Positions 24,001 through 36,253 are shown, counted from the stretch's first letter. The stretch is 64,000 bases of DNA from Atkinsonella hypoxylon (GCA_000729835.1 JFHB01000140.1:1-64000), one strand, 5' to 3'. A program made the numbers and translations. The notes: a model not told the origin generated them from the sequence alone.

Positions 24001-24649
24001 ATCGCGAACATCATCAACGGTAACTTCCAGATCGCAACCGGCGCACTGCAGGATGGAGCTGATAAGGTCTGCTAGTGCGGACGCATCGTCTGCCTTGTAT
24101 TTTTCCAACCATTGCTGAGCAACACTGTCTGACGAGTCTCCTGATCCAAAAATATCCGCTATGGAAAGATCAAAACAAGTCAGTACGGACTGGTTGAAGA
24201 AACCAAGTAAACATTGGCTTGATCTCTGGAAATGCTGCTCACGCACCAAAAAGACCGGAACCCTTCTCCCCGGCTTCAATTCGAACAGTCTTTTTCGGGC
24301 GGCTAGGTATTCGGGCAACCTGACTCGGTCCAGATGGTTGAGAACCATTGATCTTAGGTTTCTTGCTCGATGACTTCTTCGCGCGGCTGGTGGCTTTGCG
24401 CGATCTCGGGGCCGGATGGTCAGCATCGCTGTCGGCGTCGTCGTTATCCTCCTCGCTGCTTTCCCCCTCCAAGTCCAACTCATCACCTCCAGCATCGTGC
24501 ACATCATCCTCGTCTCTCTTGCGCTTAGGCGCAGCAGATGTCGTGGTCTCTGGCGCGTACTTGGCAGGGACCTTCACGACGCGTCCGGAACGACGACGCG
24601 ACGTCGCATCTGGCTCTGGAGTTGGGCTGTGACTTTTGTCCAGATCCAT
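21001..24649 (-). CDS. scc3: Cohesin subunit Scc3/STAG
   Basis: Three exons, 24649-24247, 24158-23950 and 23877-21001, give 1162 residues. The subunit binds the Scc1 kleisin and helps load and hold cohesin on DNA. The N-terminus is basic and disordered (RRRSGRVVKVPAKY; RKATSRAKKSSSKKPK). The STAG domain is at about 135-330, with QQWLEKYKADDASALADLIS, ILQCAGCDLEVTVDDVRDP and ITDYPLISRAKSTRPFRD, the last spanning exon 3's start. The stromalin conservative domain follows (FFDTVFVHRYRDVDPKIRAE, then LGTWILSLPTVFMEPGYLRY, LGWMLSD). HEAT-like helices fill the middle. The C-terminal 150 residues contain a run of 15 mostly acidic residues and an Asp-rich end. The start at 24649 opens MDLDKSHSPTPEPDAT. 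It faces ureD across a 592-bp divergent promoter. Confidence 0.94.
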
Positions 24650-25240
24650 GGTAAGTGTACTCGCAATGGCGTGCAGAGTCTCCTGCGGCAGTCATCTGCG
24701 AAAAAGCCCAGGAGTGTAGGTTGGCGATTCCCGAGCCTCTTTCGCGCTCTGGTGTTTCTGGCGATTCGATCGCGCGCGTTTGCGTGGACCGGCTTCTCTC
24801 TGCCTCGCTGGAGTGGGACTGGTTTATTTTGGCAAGTGGGCGGCCTGGCAGGCGTGAGTGTGCGGCGCGGGAGATTCTCGGCTAGTCCTGTGCCTGCCGG
24901 TTTTAAGTGGCTCAACAAAGCCAATACTTTGCCAGCATCCCCTTCAATACACGTGAATGAATGTTCTTAGCTCCAAAAAGCTCCACAGCCATCCGTCTGT
25001 CGTCTTACCGGCCATTTCCACAACCCACCACCTACACCTACCACCTACACCGGCATCGGTAGACAAGGATTTAATGGCCAAGCTTGGTTTTACCGGTACA
25101 AATAGCCAGCAATGTACTTAAACACATCAATCGGCATTCTGGTTGCCGACCTTGATTGTGCAAGAACCCTCATGACTTAACTCTCAGGGCAGTGATTACG
25201 ACACCATTCCTAATCTGCTTCCATTGCCCGCTCGGTCTCC
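24650..25240. other. Divergent promoter region between scc3 and ureD
   Basis: This stretch has an ACCTACC-rich block at 25030-25045 (CCACCTACACCTACCACCTACACC) and no supported gene. Confidence 0.5.
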
Positions 25241-26263
25241 ATGAGCTCCTCGGCAGTTCAGATGCAAGTCTGGGGTCTGCCCTTTCCGAAATCCTCCTCG
25301 GTACCTGGCGAAGGCCATATTGTGGCCAAAGTAATTCCTGGCGGTGGCAATGGCATCCAGTCGATCTCATATCAATACCCTTTGAAACTCATATCGCCTA
25401 CTTTATCAACTGGAGGACGGAAGAGTGTGCTCGTCTTTCTCTTGTCTTATGGAGGTGGTCTTGTTGGCGGAGACGCAGTCAATCTGACGGTCCGAGTCCA
25501 GGCTAAAGCCAATCTTAGCCTCGTTACACAGGGTCATACAAAGGTTTTTAAATCGCCCAGTCCTGATATTACCACTAGCCAGCTTATGAACGTTCGAGTG
25601 GACAAGGGGGCTGCCTTATGCCTTCTTCCAGACCCTGTTCAGCCATTTAAGGATAGCGTCTATGTTCAGACGCAGATTTTCAACTTGGAAGCTGGAGCAT
25701 CGCTTTGCCTGTTGGATTGGGTCACAGCAGGTAGAACAGCTCGAGGTGAACATTGGAGCTTCAACAAGTGGACCGGTATCAACGAAGTCTGGCTGCGGGC
25801 CGAAGACCAGTCACAGAGAGACCGGCTTCTAGTAAGAGACACTGTGATCCTATCCCGGGAAGGTACACAAGCCATTGGACAGAGACTGCACGAGACGATG
25901 CACAAATTGAGCCTGTTCGGCACACTAATACTACGAGGTCATGTTTTGAAGAGCCTGGGCGACTTTTTCTTGGCTGAATTCGATGCCCTCCCAAGGTTGG
26001 GGGCTCGTGACTTCCGAACAAAGCAGGCTCGTGAAGAAGAAACGAAGAAGATGACGGACTTTGAGAAATGGCGGTCAAGGAGAATATCACATGAAACAAA
26101 GGAAGGCGTTTTATGGTCTGCAGCTCGCGTTAGAGGCTGTGTCATCGTCAAGTTTGGCACCCTAACCGTGGAAGCAGGTAGAGAATGGATAGGATCCATG
26201 TTGGTTAGAGAGGGCTCGATTTACTCACATTTTGGCGAGGAGGCTCTGATGTGTGTAAAATAG
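25241..26263 (+). CDS. ureD: Urease accessory protein UreD
   Basis: An intronless frame of 340 residues starts at ATG 25241 (MSSSAVQMQVW). UreD forms the scaffold that lets UreF and UreG insert nickel into apo-urease in the cytosol. Family features are clear: YQYPLKLISPT, LLSYGGGLVGGDAVNLTVRV, LVTQGHTKVFKS, ALCLLPDPVQPFKDSVYVQT, SLCLLDWVTAGRTARGEHW and RDTVILSREG. Length is normal for fungal UreD. No other urease gene is near, which is usual in fungi, where the accessory genes are scattered. Confidence 0.95.
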   Translation: MSSSAVQMQVWGLPFPKSSSVPGEGHIVAKVIPGGGNGIQSISYQYPLKLISPTLSTGGRKSVLVFLLSYGGGLVGGDAVNLTVRVQAKANLSLVTQGHTKVFKSPSPDITTSQLMNVRVDKGAALCLLPDPVQPFKDSVYVQTQIFNLEAGASLCLLDWVTAGRTARGEHWSFNKWTGINEVWLRAEDQSQRDRLLVRDTVILSREGTQAIGQRLHETMHKLSLFGTLILRGHVLKSLGDFFLAEFDALPRLGARDFRTKQAREEETKKMTDFEKWRSRRISHETKEGVLWSAARVRGCVIVKFGTLTVEAGREWIGSMLVREGSIYSHFGEEALMCVK

Positions 26264-26802
26264 GCTGTGCTTAGGAATTGGACCCAATTTTCATTTTTAT
26301 GAAGACCGGAGGAAGCGCGATTGATGCTCAGAAGCAACAACTTTTGTGGTGACACTGACGAAAGGGATCCTCCATATGCCTGTGGCGTTGACAGGTAGAC
26401 CATACTTCACGATTAAGTGCATAAATAATGTACCTAATTTAGGGCAAAAGACGAACAAATTGGCAATAGACTTGAAAACAATAAAAAAAATTTATATATA
26501 TATATATAAATATAAAGCGAAGGTGAAGAAGACAACTAGTCTAGTCCAGCGCAACAGCCCACGGCGGCCCGCCGAAGCAGCAAGGCACCGCAGGTAGCAC
26601 GTGGGGTAGTTAAGCGGCAGAATATCGTCCCCCACCATGAGTGTTCATCCACCGCCCAAATTTTCTAGAATTTGTCACAGACTTAGATTTCTATATCCAA
26701 GCTTGCTTTTCAAGATTAGTATTACCATGCTTGTTTTGACCGTTCAAACCTTTCGCACGTCGCATAAAAAGGCTCACAACCTGTGAAATACTTTTACATA
26801 CG
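26264..26802. other. Intergenic region between ureD and rpc4
   Basis: About 0.54 kb. A TA dinucleotide stretch lies at 26491-26513. CATAAAAAGG at 26763-26772, 40 bases before the rpc4 ATG, is a possible TATA element. No gene seen. Confidence 0.5.
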
Positions 26803-28517
26803 ATGGTACGAGCCCGGGCGACTGGCCGAGGCGTTCGTCGCGATGCCGCAACCGCGAACACACGAGCCACAGCCGACGCTGGCGCGTCTAGCGAAAATGT
26901 CGCAGCTTCGACGGAGTCTGCAACGGCGACACCTTCTACTCTAAGCGAAGCACTAGCCTCTGCTTCAAGCAGTTCAAGTGCTCGTGTGCATAGAGGTGGT
27001 ACAACAGCTGAGGCTCAGACAAACACGCGAGGTCGACTACGGCCTAAAATTCTTCGACGAGACGAAGTCGATAGAGACAAGCTAGCTCAACAAGAAGAGA
27101 AGAAAGCAATAGAAAGAGCGGCTGCCGAGAGACGAGCACGCGGGCGGTCAAGGAACAGGAGCAAAAGAAGCCGTGGTGATGCTATGGGTGCAAGAGGCGG
27201 TCGAGGGGGTATCACAACAGCCAGTGGTCCGTTTTCCGGCGGCTTTTCTGGAGCAGGTAATTATTTCTTCAAATAAAAACAGTAATGACAGTCAAATTTG
27301 ATGCAATTCTAATTATCCGCACTCCAGCAGGCCAAGGAGGTGGTTGGTTTGGCGGAGGTAGTACAGGTGGAGGTTTCTCTGGCGGGAGAGGGGCCAAATC
27401 TGATCCCAAGGGCAAGGGATTTGCCGAAGCCAATGCTCGAATGCGCGAGCCCAGAATCAATGCTGACAAACTACACGTCATGTCGCCGGAGGACGAGCTG
27501 GACAGCGAGGACGAAGCAATGATAGTAGCCCTCAGCGGCCGCACGGCGACAACAATGCCCATGGGTATTTACCGAAAAGAACACAAGGAGGAAGGAGTCG
27601 TTGTAGCAACCACAGCAGAGCTTCAGGCAGCTGAAAATGCTACAGGCGAGGAAGAGAGCTTATGGGTGGATGGTAAGGGTTCAGGGACCCTGCCACCAAT
27701 GGATCAACCTGAAGAAGGTGTCTGGGGACCAGACGGCAAGACCGTGTTGATTAAAAAGGAGCCCGGAACTGAGGAACAAATGGACCTGGATCAGGAGGCA
27801 AAGCCGGCGTCTACAGGCCACGACGATTATGAGGAGGAAGAAAAGAAGAAAGTGGCATCGGCACCCAAGATGAGAAAAGAATTGCCCAAGGATCCTGAGG
27901 AGAGAGAGATCCAACGCGATCTTGATATTTTGGCAAGCGAGCTCGGGGCGGTTACAGTCACAAACGAAGTGGGTGAAACTCAAGTAGAGGGGCCTTCCAA
28001 CAAAGACGGACGTTTATATTTATTTCAGTTCCCGCCGCTGATTCCTCCCTTGAAAGAGATGGCACAGCCACGACTCTCATCGAGGGTCAAAGGAGAGGCA
28101 GCGGACATAAATCTCATGGATGCACCGAGCGTGAACAACCCTACACCCATTGATCTCACGAGTGGAAGGCGAGAAGAGAATGACGAAGATGGTAGAGAAG
28201 AGGGAGATTCCGAGGCTGAAGGGTTTCGCTCACAAGCTCTATCACACGGTGGCATGATTGGCAAGCTCAACGTGCGGAAATCAGGCAAAGTCGAGCTCGA
28301 CTGGGGCGGCATGACGTTAGAAATGAGCCCAGCAGCAGGCATGAACTTCTTAACCACGGCAGTCATCGTGGAAGAGAACGATGAGAAGACGCAGCAAGGC
28401 GAATTTGGCGGCGAAAGCGTCGGCATGGGCAAGATCATGGGCCGCTTCGTGCTTGCACCTACATGGAGCGAAGAAGAGGACTGGAACGTTGCACCAGAGG
28501 AACTGGTGGCGGCTTGA
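26803..28517 (+). CDS. rpc4: RNA polymerase III subunit Rpc4 (C53)
   Basis: Two exons, 26803-27256 and 27328-28517, give 547 residues. Rpc4 pairs with Rpc37 near the Pol III active centre and acts in termination and reinitiation. The N-terminus is Ala/Ser/Thr-rich, then basic and Gly/Arg-rich (KILRRDEVDRDKL, RRARGRSRNRSKRSRGD, GARGGRGG). After the splice come GGGWFGGGSTGGGFSGG and an acidic middle. The C-terminal Rpc4 domain is recognised from DGRLYLFQFPPLIPPL and GMIGKLNVRKSGKVELDWGG. The acceptor CCAGCAG is a NAGNAG site, so two products differing by one alanine are possible. Confidence 0.9.
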
Positions 28518-30160
28518 ATCCGAGCGTAAGAAAGAAAGAATGCTCGAAACGCCCCCGGGGCAGTTCCTGGCTGCTACCACGAGATTTCTCCTCTCGCGTA
28601 CCTGAAGTTGAAGCTGGGTCCTGTATCCGGACTGATTCGTGCTTTCATGCAAGTTGCCAACAGGGGCGAAAGGCCCGGCCGCGAAGAGAACGGGAGGGCG
28701 CATCAGTTCTAGATCCGAGGTCTTTTGCTGCTCCATTCTGTACATATAGTCTAGCCTCATGTACTAGGGAACACTTTTCGTGACCTAGAACCTAATGAAT
28801 GACGCACATATCAATACACGCATTCATACAGAAGCGGCCTTTCTGCCACGCCCGCAAAGTCAAAAAGTATTTGCATCCAGCCAACCAGTTTCAACCGCAT
28901 CCGTCATGCCTGCCAGGAACCCGAGCTCCGACGACCCATCATGCAGCCCCGCGCAATATGCCATGAAACCATCCCGCCCAACCAGTCACGATGTCCCTGG
29001 TCGTTCAAAAAAAAAAAAAAAAAAAATCTGATAAGCGGCGCGAAGGCGCAGGGGCGTAGAAACTCTAATCCTATCCCCACTTCTGCACTGCGTTTCACCG
29101 GAGAAAAAAAAAATCAAAGGCAGGGTTTTACGACGGCACTGCTACCTAAATCGGTAGCTTTCTTTGCTTTTTCAGTAGTAGTGGAGAGCCTGAAATGGGA
29201 TAGTTGAAGTATTTTGAACATGGGTTGCGAGGAGGGAGATAGATAATGAGGGTCCTGATTGTCGGACCGCCGTGTTGATGACGACCTTGATGGATAGACC
29301 TTGATGGGTGAGGGTCGCGTGAAATGAAGGTCTTAATATCGGCACACTCTGATAAAGTATCTTCTTGAGCGACATATATGGTGGGATACTTACTGCTGCA
29401 CATTATGTACGAATCTACATGACAGGGAACGCAGCCAATCAGCAGCAGTTTCTGCTCCTAATCTCGGCTAAGGTAACTTCGCGTAATGTCAAAACTGAGT
29501 AAAATCTCAGCAGGGTACGAAGAGTTGCAAGGGAGGCTTCGCTGATATTCTGCTTAGTCGTATGAGTTGATGGTAACCTTCGAATATCGTGATAAGCGCC
29601 TCAAATGCCCTTCAAGATCAGGATTGAAGTACATGTATGTAGGCAACTGCCAGAAAATACTCCGATCAGGAAAAGACCATATTAATTATCCCGTAATGAG
29701 CCGGTACTAACCAGTCCGTGCGATCATATAGACAAGGTGGTTTGTTTGTTGTTTCCAATGTACCCGGCTGCTCGGCGCACAACGGGTGGCAGGGGCTAGC
29801 AGTTGCCAAATTCGACAAAAAGCATCCGAATTGGTGGAATTAAGGTCGATGATTGAAGCAAAACTTGTATTAGTCGTTGGACCATAAATTAATCGATCCA
29901 TATGCTATTCAAAAGCGAGTACCAAACCATTCGCTCAATGCACGAAACAAGGCTCCAAACTCCCCGGCTCCTGTATATTCGGCGCTCACCCTAGCATCAA
30001 ATGGGGAAGACAAAAGTACACCAAATAGTAGTCGTATATGGTTTCAACCCGTGCCTTTGCGGCCCAGTGTAATATGTACAGGAATCAGAATCGCAGTGCA
30101 TGACATGCATGACATGCTATGTCATGTCCCGAATCAACGCTATGTATTCATAGCAGTCGC
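28518..30160. other. Gene-free convergent region, 1.6 kb
   Basis: It holds an A-run of 20 at 29007-29026 and a short inverted repeat of CATGACATG units around 30098-30126. None of the small open frames has recognisable content, and I found no tRNA-like arm. Confidence 0.5.
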
Positions 30161-31737
30161 TCAATTGAACGGCCATCCTTTCTGTGATTGGTACTCTTGC
30201 CCGTAATTTACCAAATATGGGAGACAGTCAATCGAGCGATGGGCCGGTCGCAAGTCTTGCGTGCTTTCTGCTGGGGAGTGTTTGCTGCCCTCGATAACAT
30301 AGACCTCACTATTGGCATCGCTCGTTCGGTCGCTGCTTTCGCCGCTCTCATTCGCAGCCGATTTGTATTCGTTTATCCCGATGCCAACGTTATTATTGAT
30401 ACGTCCAGCGCCTGTTCTCGGTACGCTGTGGAGAGATACGTGGTTCAGTCCATGGGCTGGCATGGACCCACGTACGTTGCGGCTTTCGGAGTCATAACCT
30501 CCCGCGCCAGAGATGCCAATGGTGAGAGTCTCTTCCGTTGACTGGAATCCGCGAATCTTGAGAGACCGTAGAAGGGGTCGAATTGTTGCCGAGCTGGATG
30601 CAATGATGGCCACTCCTGGTTCCACAAGACTCCAGATCATTGCATCGGTGGCAGAGACTATGCTTGGTTAGCCTGCGGTTCATTTTCTGGTATTGAATCG
30701 CTTTAAAATTGTGCCCGAATTACGTACACATGAGGTCGTCGGACAGCTTTATTCCGGCTAAGAACTTGAGTCGGACAAGTGTAGCAATGCTGGCACTGTC
30801 GGCAAAAGTTAGCACAACTAAAGTCAAGACGGGGAAATGACATCGCAGACTAACAAGACACCAAGTCCCAGAATCACAATCACCGTCGCTTTGGCTTGCT
30901 TAGTCATTTTAACCCCCCAAAGCATGGGAATCGGGATCAGTGCCTGCAAAATACTTGCGTCAATAAACAAGCCGGGGCAGGCCTAGACCATCGTTATAAT
31001 ATCCCACTTACGAAGAACCAATCCGACAAGACGGACAGGACACTGAGAGCATAAGCCGCTGCAATGATTCCGTTGGGCGCAGCACAGTGACCGCTGGTGA
31101 TTCTAAAATCCCACTGTTTCGGTACAGGATCACACTGAAAGATATTCCATATAAAGATGCCGGTACTCCAAAGAGTAACAATCACCAACACGGTTCGAAT
31201 GACCCATATGTAGACCTTCTGCGTGGCGAGTCTCAATAGGAAAACACCAATACTGAGCTTGACGAACATCATACAGGCGATGTAGCTGGCGACCGTGAGA
31301 GATTGCCACTGTACCACAGTCAGTCAGCTTCCATGGCTTCTTATATTATGCCAGGCTTAATTTGTTAGAATCTTCGTGCTTCTGATGAACCGTACCATGA
31401 GGGCTGCCACTCGATCATCCTCGTTGGTGACAGCAGCATTGTGTTTCCCGAGACCCTTTTCTACACCTTCAAGTGTAAATGCGCACGTCAAAGTGAAGAT
31501 GATCTGCGAGGCAAGTGTCAGTAAAACCCAAAATACACCGACTCCAAAGACCACTGCATCATTGCTGACCTGTGCCACCAACATCAACCAATCATCTGCC
31601 TGATAACTCTTCATCAATACGATTCTTGTACATGTTCGCAACCCAACCGCGAGCCAACTGGCGATGAGCAACGATACGCAAGTGGCGACCAGGCTGCCTC
31701 CATTGTATGCAGTAAGATCGACTGCGTTCTCGCCCAT
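30161..31737 (-). CDS. PTH11-like/rhodopsin-type integral membrane protein
   Basis: Six exons give 408 residues: 31737-31570, 31503-31396, 31308-31012, 30943-30855, 30795-30728 and 30657-30161. All joins close in phase. The product has the layout of the fungal rhodopsin-like family: N-terminal helix GGSLVATCVSLLIASWLAVG, then TCTRIVLMKSYQADDWLMLVAQ, the HN motif after GVEKGLGKHN, YIACMMFVKLSIGVFLLRLA, SDWFF-ALIPIPMLWGVKMTK and ATDAMIWSLVEPGVAIIASS. Seven membrane segments are likely. The tail of about 120 residues is polar and cytoplasmic in type. Members include PTH11, which senses surfaces in rice-blast fungus, but this lacks an N-terminal CFEM cysteine domain. Ligand unknown. The first intron is 66 nt and stop-free in frame. 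Confidence 0.87.
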
Positions 31738-32731
31738 TGCTTTGAAAACACAGGTATTTCTTATGATATGTTTCGTGAATGTTGATCATGCCCGAGTCGC
31801 AATCCTCAGTGCTCAGCCAGCAAGATCGGTGGGACAAAGTATTCTGCGCCGATCAGAACAATGTAATCTATTAGACTTAGGCTGCGAGATGTACATGTAT
31901 GGGTGTGCGGATCAAAGATTTGAACAAGTCAGACTTGAATATCAAAGGCTGAAACAAGAACTGTCAACAGATGAAGTCGGGCATATGCATAGCTCAACTC
32001 GAAAGATGGACGCGGCCACCGACAGCCTACAAATCCATGACGGTGCTGAGCAGAGCAATAGATTGCGGGACCTGTCATGAACTCTATTCCCCGCGTACTG
32101 GATGAATGATCTAGGTAGACGGAATAGCGTCAAGCGGGACTTATCACCTGAAGCTGCATAGGAGGAAATCTCCGTCAGGAGGCTTGAGTCATGCTGGACA
32201 ACCATGCTGGACAGTCATGCTGAGGACGCTTTGAATGCCTATGTGGACATGGACATGTCGCTGGCTGCGGGAGAAGCGAGCGAGACGGGGAGAGAGCAAG
32301 AGAGAGCTCGCGAGACCCATCACTGTATCCACTCCCACGTTGCCAACCTGGAAGCCTTGTTGACGACTGATAGAGACCCGATACAGAGACCCCTTTGCTT
32401 GTTGTGTCTGGTCCGCTTGGTTTCTGTTGTGCTGTGCTGACTGGAAGCTTTTGTCCACCACGACGACTGGCTCTGGAAACCGCCATGCTTGGACCGGCCG
32501 CGGACCAAAAAAAGCTGCGCCAGTCTCGTCTGGGAGGAACGCCTTGCTTCGTTTAATCATGCGGAGATGGTTTTTTGCCATGCGGTGGAGCAAACCAGGG
32601 GCAAATTCAAGCGACGTCAATGAGCAAATTAAAATCCAGCCTCGTTGTGGATACAGGACAGTCCGTAACAGCTGGCACGATATGTCAGCACATGGCTACA
32701 CGTAACTTGCTAGCCGCAAAGGTCTGGTCTG

Positions 32732-32775
<44 letters not shown>

Positions 32776-32788
32776 GCAACAACAGCAA
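32732..32788. repeat. (AAC)n trinucleotide microsatellite
   Basis: Nineteen AAC-type units, with two AGC interruptions towards the right end. Confidence 0.95.
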
Positions 32789-32981
32789 GCCTAGTTGAGT
32801 TCAGGCGAGGAGGTCAACCATTCATGAAACCTCAATGTGAAGACAAACCCCCAGCGATAAGGACGCATCTACAGAGAAATAGGGGCTAGGCCCTTACTTC
32901 ACTCGTCCGTGAGCAAGCCACTGTCTTCATCGGCAGATAGAGCCGCTCAACATATATCGACTCAGATATCAGGCAAGTAAT

Positions 32982-32997
32982 TACGGAGTACTCCGTA
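32982..32997. repeat. 16-bp perfect palindrome TACGGAGTACTCCGTA
   Basis: A perfect inverted repeat centred at 32989/32990. It is the fullest form of a motif that recurs as half or tandem copies in at least seven other intergenic places in this window. Confidence 0.9.
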
Positions 32998-35362
32998 CAT
33001 GTTGTATGTTATACTGAGCGGCGGCGTAACAATCTCAGTTGGCCGATATGGCTCGTGGTGGATCTAATCTGATGCGGACCATTTTTCTTGTGTCCCTTCT
33101 GTGTCTCTTCTTACGTGCCGAGGCCCCATCGAGTTTTGAACTCTCCACTCCAGGAAGTCGGTTGAATGCGTGTTAACTCTCCTACGTATATTATCTGATT
33201 TCTGTGCTGTGCTGACTGCTGTCGATGAATAGACTGGGACCATAACGACGAGTCAAGATGGCGCCATACACTCGATGGTCCAATGATGGTCATCGCTCTG
33301 GTGCACGACACAAGTCGTCGGGAGTGTCCGATTCCAACGTTGTTGACAAATCTTCACACATGATCGGCCAACGGGCAGCATGCTGTATGTTGTATGCCTT
33401 GATATTCCGTGTCCTGGACAACCATGCAGAGAAGGCACGGCAAAGCCCATTCAAGCTGCCCCTTGGCCTGCGCTTGTCCCTATAGCAAGCTCTGACACGT
33501 TCGGCATTCATTATTCCTACGGTTCGCGGTCAACCATGGACAGCCGTTCCCGATGATAGAATGCTGACATCCCAAGTGTCATATACTGTACAGTAGTCAG
33601 CGCGTCAGTCATCGGTGGGAAAATGCCAGTGTGACCTGCTCGCAACATGCTTGTGGGGTTGCTGCGGCCATTAAAGCTATTATAACGTGTCCTTTGGGAC
33701 TACGTCCGCCAGATGATACAGGTTCGCTTGACGTACATTCGCTACTTGCGGTAAGATTATCGAGAGTCTAGCGTGGATACCGAGGAAGAATCATATACGA
33801 AACATTAACTGCGAACTCTTGCGGTGCTGCATCAGAAGATTTCTTTTTCAACAATACAGGGTTTTTTCTCCAAGTTCAAATGCTGTGTCAGCGTCGACTG
33901 GCCAGGAACCTCAGGCACGGTCTGAGCAAAGCCGAAACGCAGTTCGAACTGAGAACGTTAACCAATTTAGCACGACAGGACCTTCCGGTACTTGATTCGA
34001 TCGACATATTGCATTGTGAGAACAGATGGGCCCTCACAACGTGACTCCCAGGGCAACTCAGGAATTTTCCGAATGCACCGGCCTTGATCGCCAGACTTAA
34101 TCTAATCTAGGTTGGGTTCCTGATAGCTTGCAATGGGAACCGCAGAGATGTCAACATTGAGAAGCAAAAGTCAAAGCCGTCTGCATCAGATTGCCTCATC
34201 TAATATTTGAGCCCATCAACGACGTCAAAGTAGGAAGCGACACCTTGGACGTTACGCATGTCACAATTGTTCCACCACCTTTAAGTGATGTTAATGATCT
34301 TGCATTGAGACATGCTTAAAAATGATGAATGGCCTCCGCCAAAACTAAGGGCTACAGTAAAATGCCTCTGGAACCGAAGCTCCGAGAGACAAAATGCGGC
34401 TGAGAAAGTTTATCCAGAGAATCTCTGCAGCACGCTGAGCAACGATTCGGATGCTATTTGCTGGAGCGTCGGTCGAGCCGCTGGCTATATACGTTAATAC
34501 ACAGGCTTGCCATCGTGACTATGCATCAAATAACCCGTGGTATATATCCGAGGGTTTCAAGTTATTCAAAAGGGACAAAGCGTCGTTGAGACCGTGAGAT
34601 CAGTCGTCTATGAGGTATACCATCAATTATCTTAGTCCGGATGTTTCAAGGACACACCGTGAGTGAACTTCATCCTCGCTCGTTGAATTGGCAATTAGTT
34701 CGTGCCATTTAAGCGTTGAATTGTCCATGCCGGGGCGGCCTGAAAGACACTACCCAGCAGCAGCTTCATCCAATGGATGAGTCTACAATTTTGGAGCACA
34801 CACGCAATAGTGTACGCAAGTGATTCAAATTCATTGTCGTCATCCCAAGATGTGCTGCATCTGTCGGGGGTGGCTTCAGGGCATCGACCTCGGGGATTTG
34901 CTCAGCCATATTCGAAACGATAGACTGAATGATCCTTGTAATGCCATTTAGACCTGCGGACTTTTTATAGAACATGAGTAGGACGAAGAATACCTATTCT
35001 ACGTTGCAGGAGGAAATAATGGCATGCCCTCGATTTTCAGTTCTTCAACAACCCCTAGTCCTTCGATGTAATATGAAACAAGGATGCGGCTAATCGTTCT
35101 GTATGATGCGATTCTTTATAGTAGAATACTTGAATATCATTTACATTACCTTCAGTCCATAAACTCTGAGCTGTTTCATCCTTGCAAGTGCACATTCTCA
35201 GTTGGTTATTTCGCGGCATGTCGTACTTGTTCGCTAACATGGCATTGATGGCATCATACACTTAAATCGGGCCAAATCGACTTGCCAGTCTCAATGTGGA
35301 TTTAATTTGCTCTTGTGGATCGTCTTGCTGATCTTCATGTCAGTTGTCAGGCACTTATTGTC

Positions 35363-36253
35363 TCAAATCATGACCTTCCACTTCCAGCCAGTGGCTGCAA
35401 AACGCGCCATCGCAATAGCTACCCATTCGAACAGAGAGCCAGTCTTCCTCGCGAGAATAAATGGTCTCAGAAGAAAACAGGCACCCGTACAGATAGCGAG
35501 TGCGACAAGAGACGCGCACCTGGCTGCCGCTCGAAAGCCTATCCGAGGAATGATATACTGTACCGTGGACGGAAATACAAGACCTCCCGTCGAAATTCCC
35601 ACAGCTGCAATCGACAATGCAATGACCCTGTTCCTCGTAAAGTACGAACTGGTCACGCAAACAGCTGGCGCATACAGGATTCCGAGACCGGACCCAGTGC
35701 ACACGCCCTGCGCCAGGAAGAACTGCCAATATGCCGAGCAGAAACTAGTCATGAAGCAGCCGAGAACGGCAAAACAGCCGCCCACGATCACAAGCTCGCG
35801 GGCATAGCCAGCGTCGGCGAGGCGTCCAGAGAAGGCGCACATGCCAAACACTAAAAACACCTGGCAAGAGCCTATCCAGGAGACTTGGGACGCTGGGAGG
35901 CCTAGGGCCTCGACATAATATAATTGGTATACGCCAAACGATGCAACATAGCCGAAGGACATGGCATTGATGAGATGGGCAGCCAAGACCTGAGACCAGG
36001 CTCTCCGGCCGCCGTCTGGTGGGGGGAAATCATATTGTGGTTGCGGGACAGGAAGAGATGGGGATTCAGGGCGAGGATGAGTCGAGCGTGCTGTGCGAGA
36101 AGATGTGTGCGAGGAGATCGGGAAGGCCTCCTTCGCCATGTCCGCAATGTTCATGGTTTGAACGACATATCGCTGCTTTTCAACATCGGGGTCTGTCGGC
36201 GTCCCCATTTCTATAACACCACCGTTCTTAACCTGGGACAGCTGAAAAATCAA
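35363..36253 (-). pseudogene. Major facilitator (monocarboxylate-type) transporter, C-terminal half missing
   Basis: A frame of 296 residues begins like a fungal monocarboxylate-porter protein: polar N-terminus, FPPPDGGRRAWSQVLAAHLI, SFGYVASFGVYQLYYVEALG, then ASQVSWIGSCQVFLVFGMCA, GRLADAGYARELVIVGGCFA and GVCTGSGLGILYAPAVCVTS. A better start may be the internal ATG at 36208 (MGTPTDPDVEKQRY). The sixth helix is followed by RKTGSLFEWVAIAM and then the stop. Family members go on for about 180-200 more residues with six more helices. I could not find that half downstream in any frame or by splicing. A half transporter of this family is not expected to work, so I call it a truncated copy, though a short expressed protein is not excluded. 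Confidence 0.7.

Larger units (their letters stand above)
31738..35362. other. Gene-poor region, 3.6 kb
   Basis: No gene can be supported. It contains an AAC/CAA microsatellite (32732-32788) and a 16-bp palindrome (32982-32997). Minus-strand frames at 35261-35055 and 34975-34766 have plausible-looking amino-acid composition but I recognise no family and they are separated by stops; they may be remnants. Confidence 0.45.

Noticed and set aside
5426..36253. A functional cluster of chromosome-biology genes (kinesin, AT-hook, aprataxin, Pot1, Scc3)
   Set aside because: The genes differ in strand and spacing, and housekeeping genes are interspersed; nothing in the sequence shows co-regulation.
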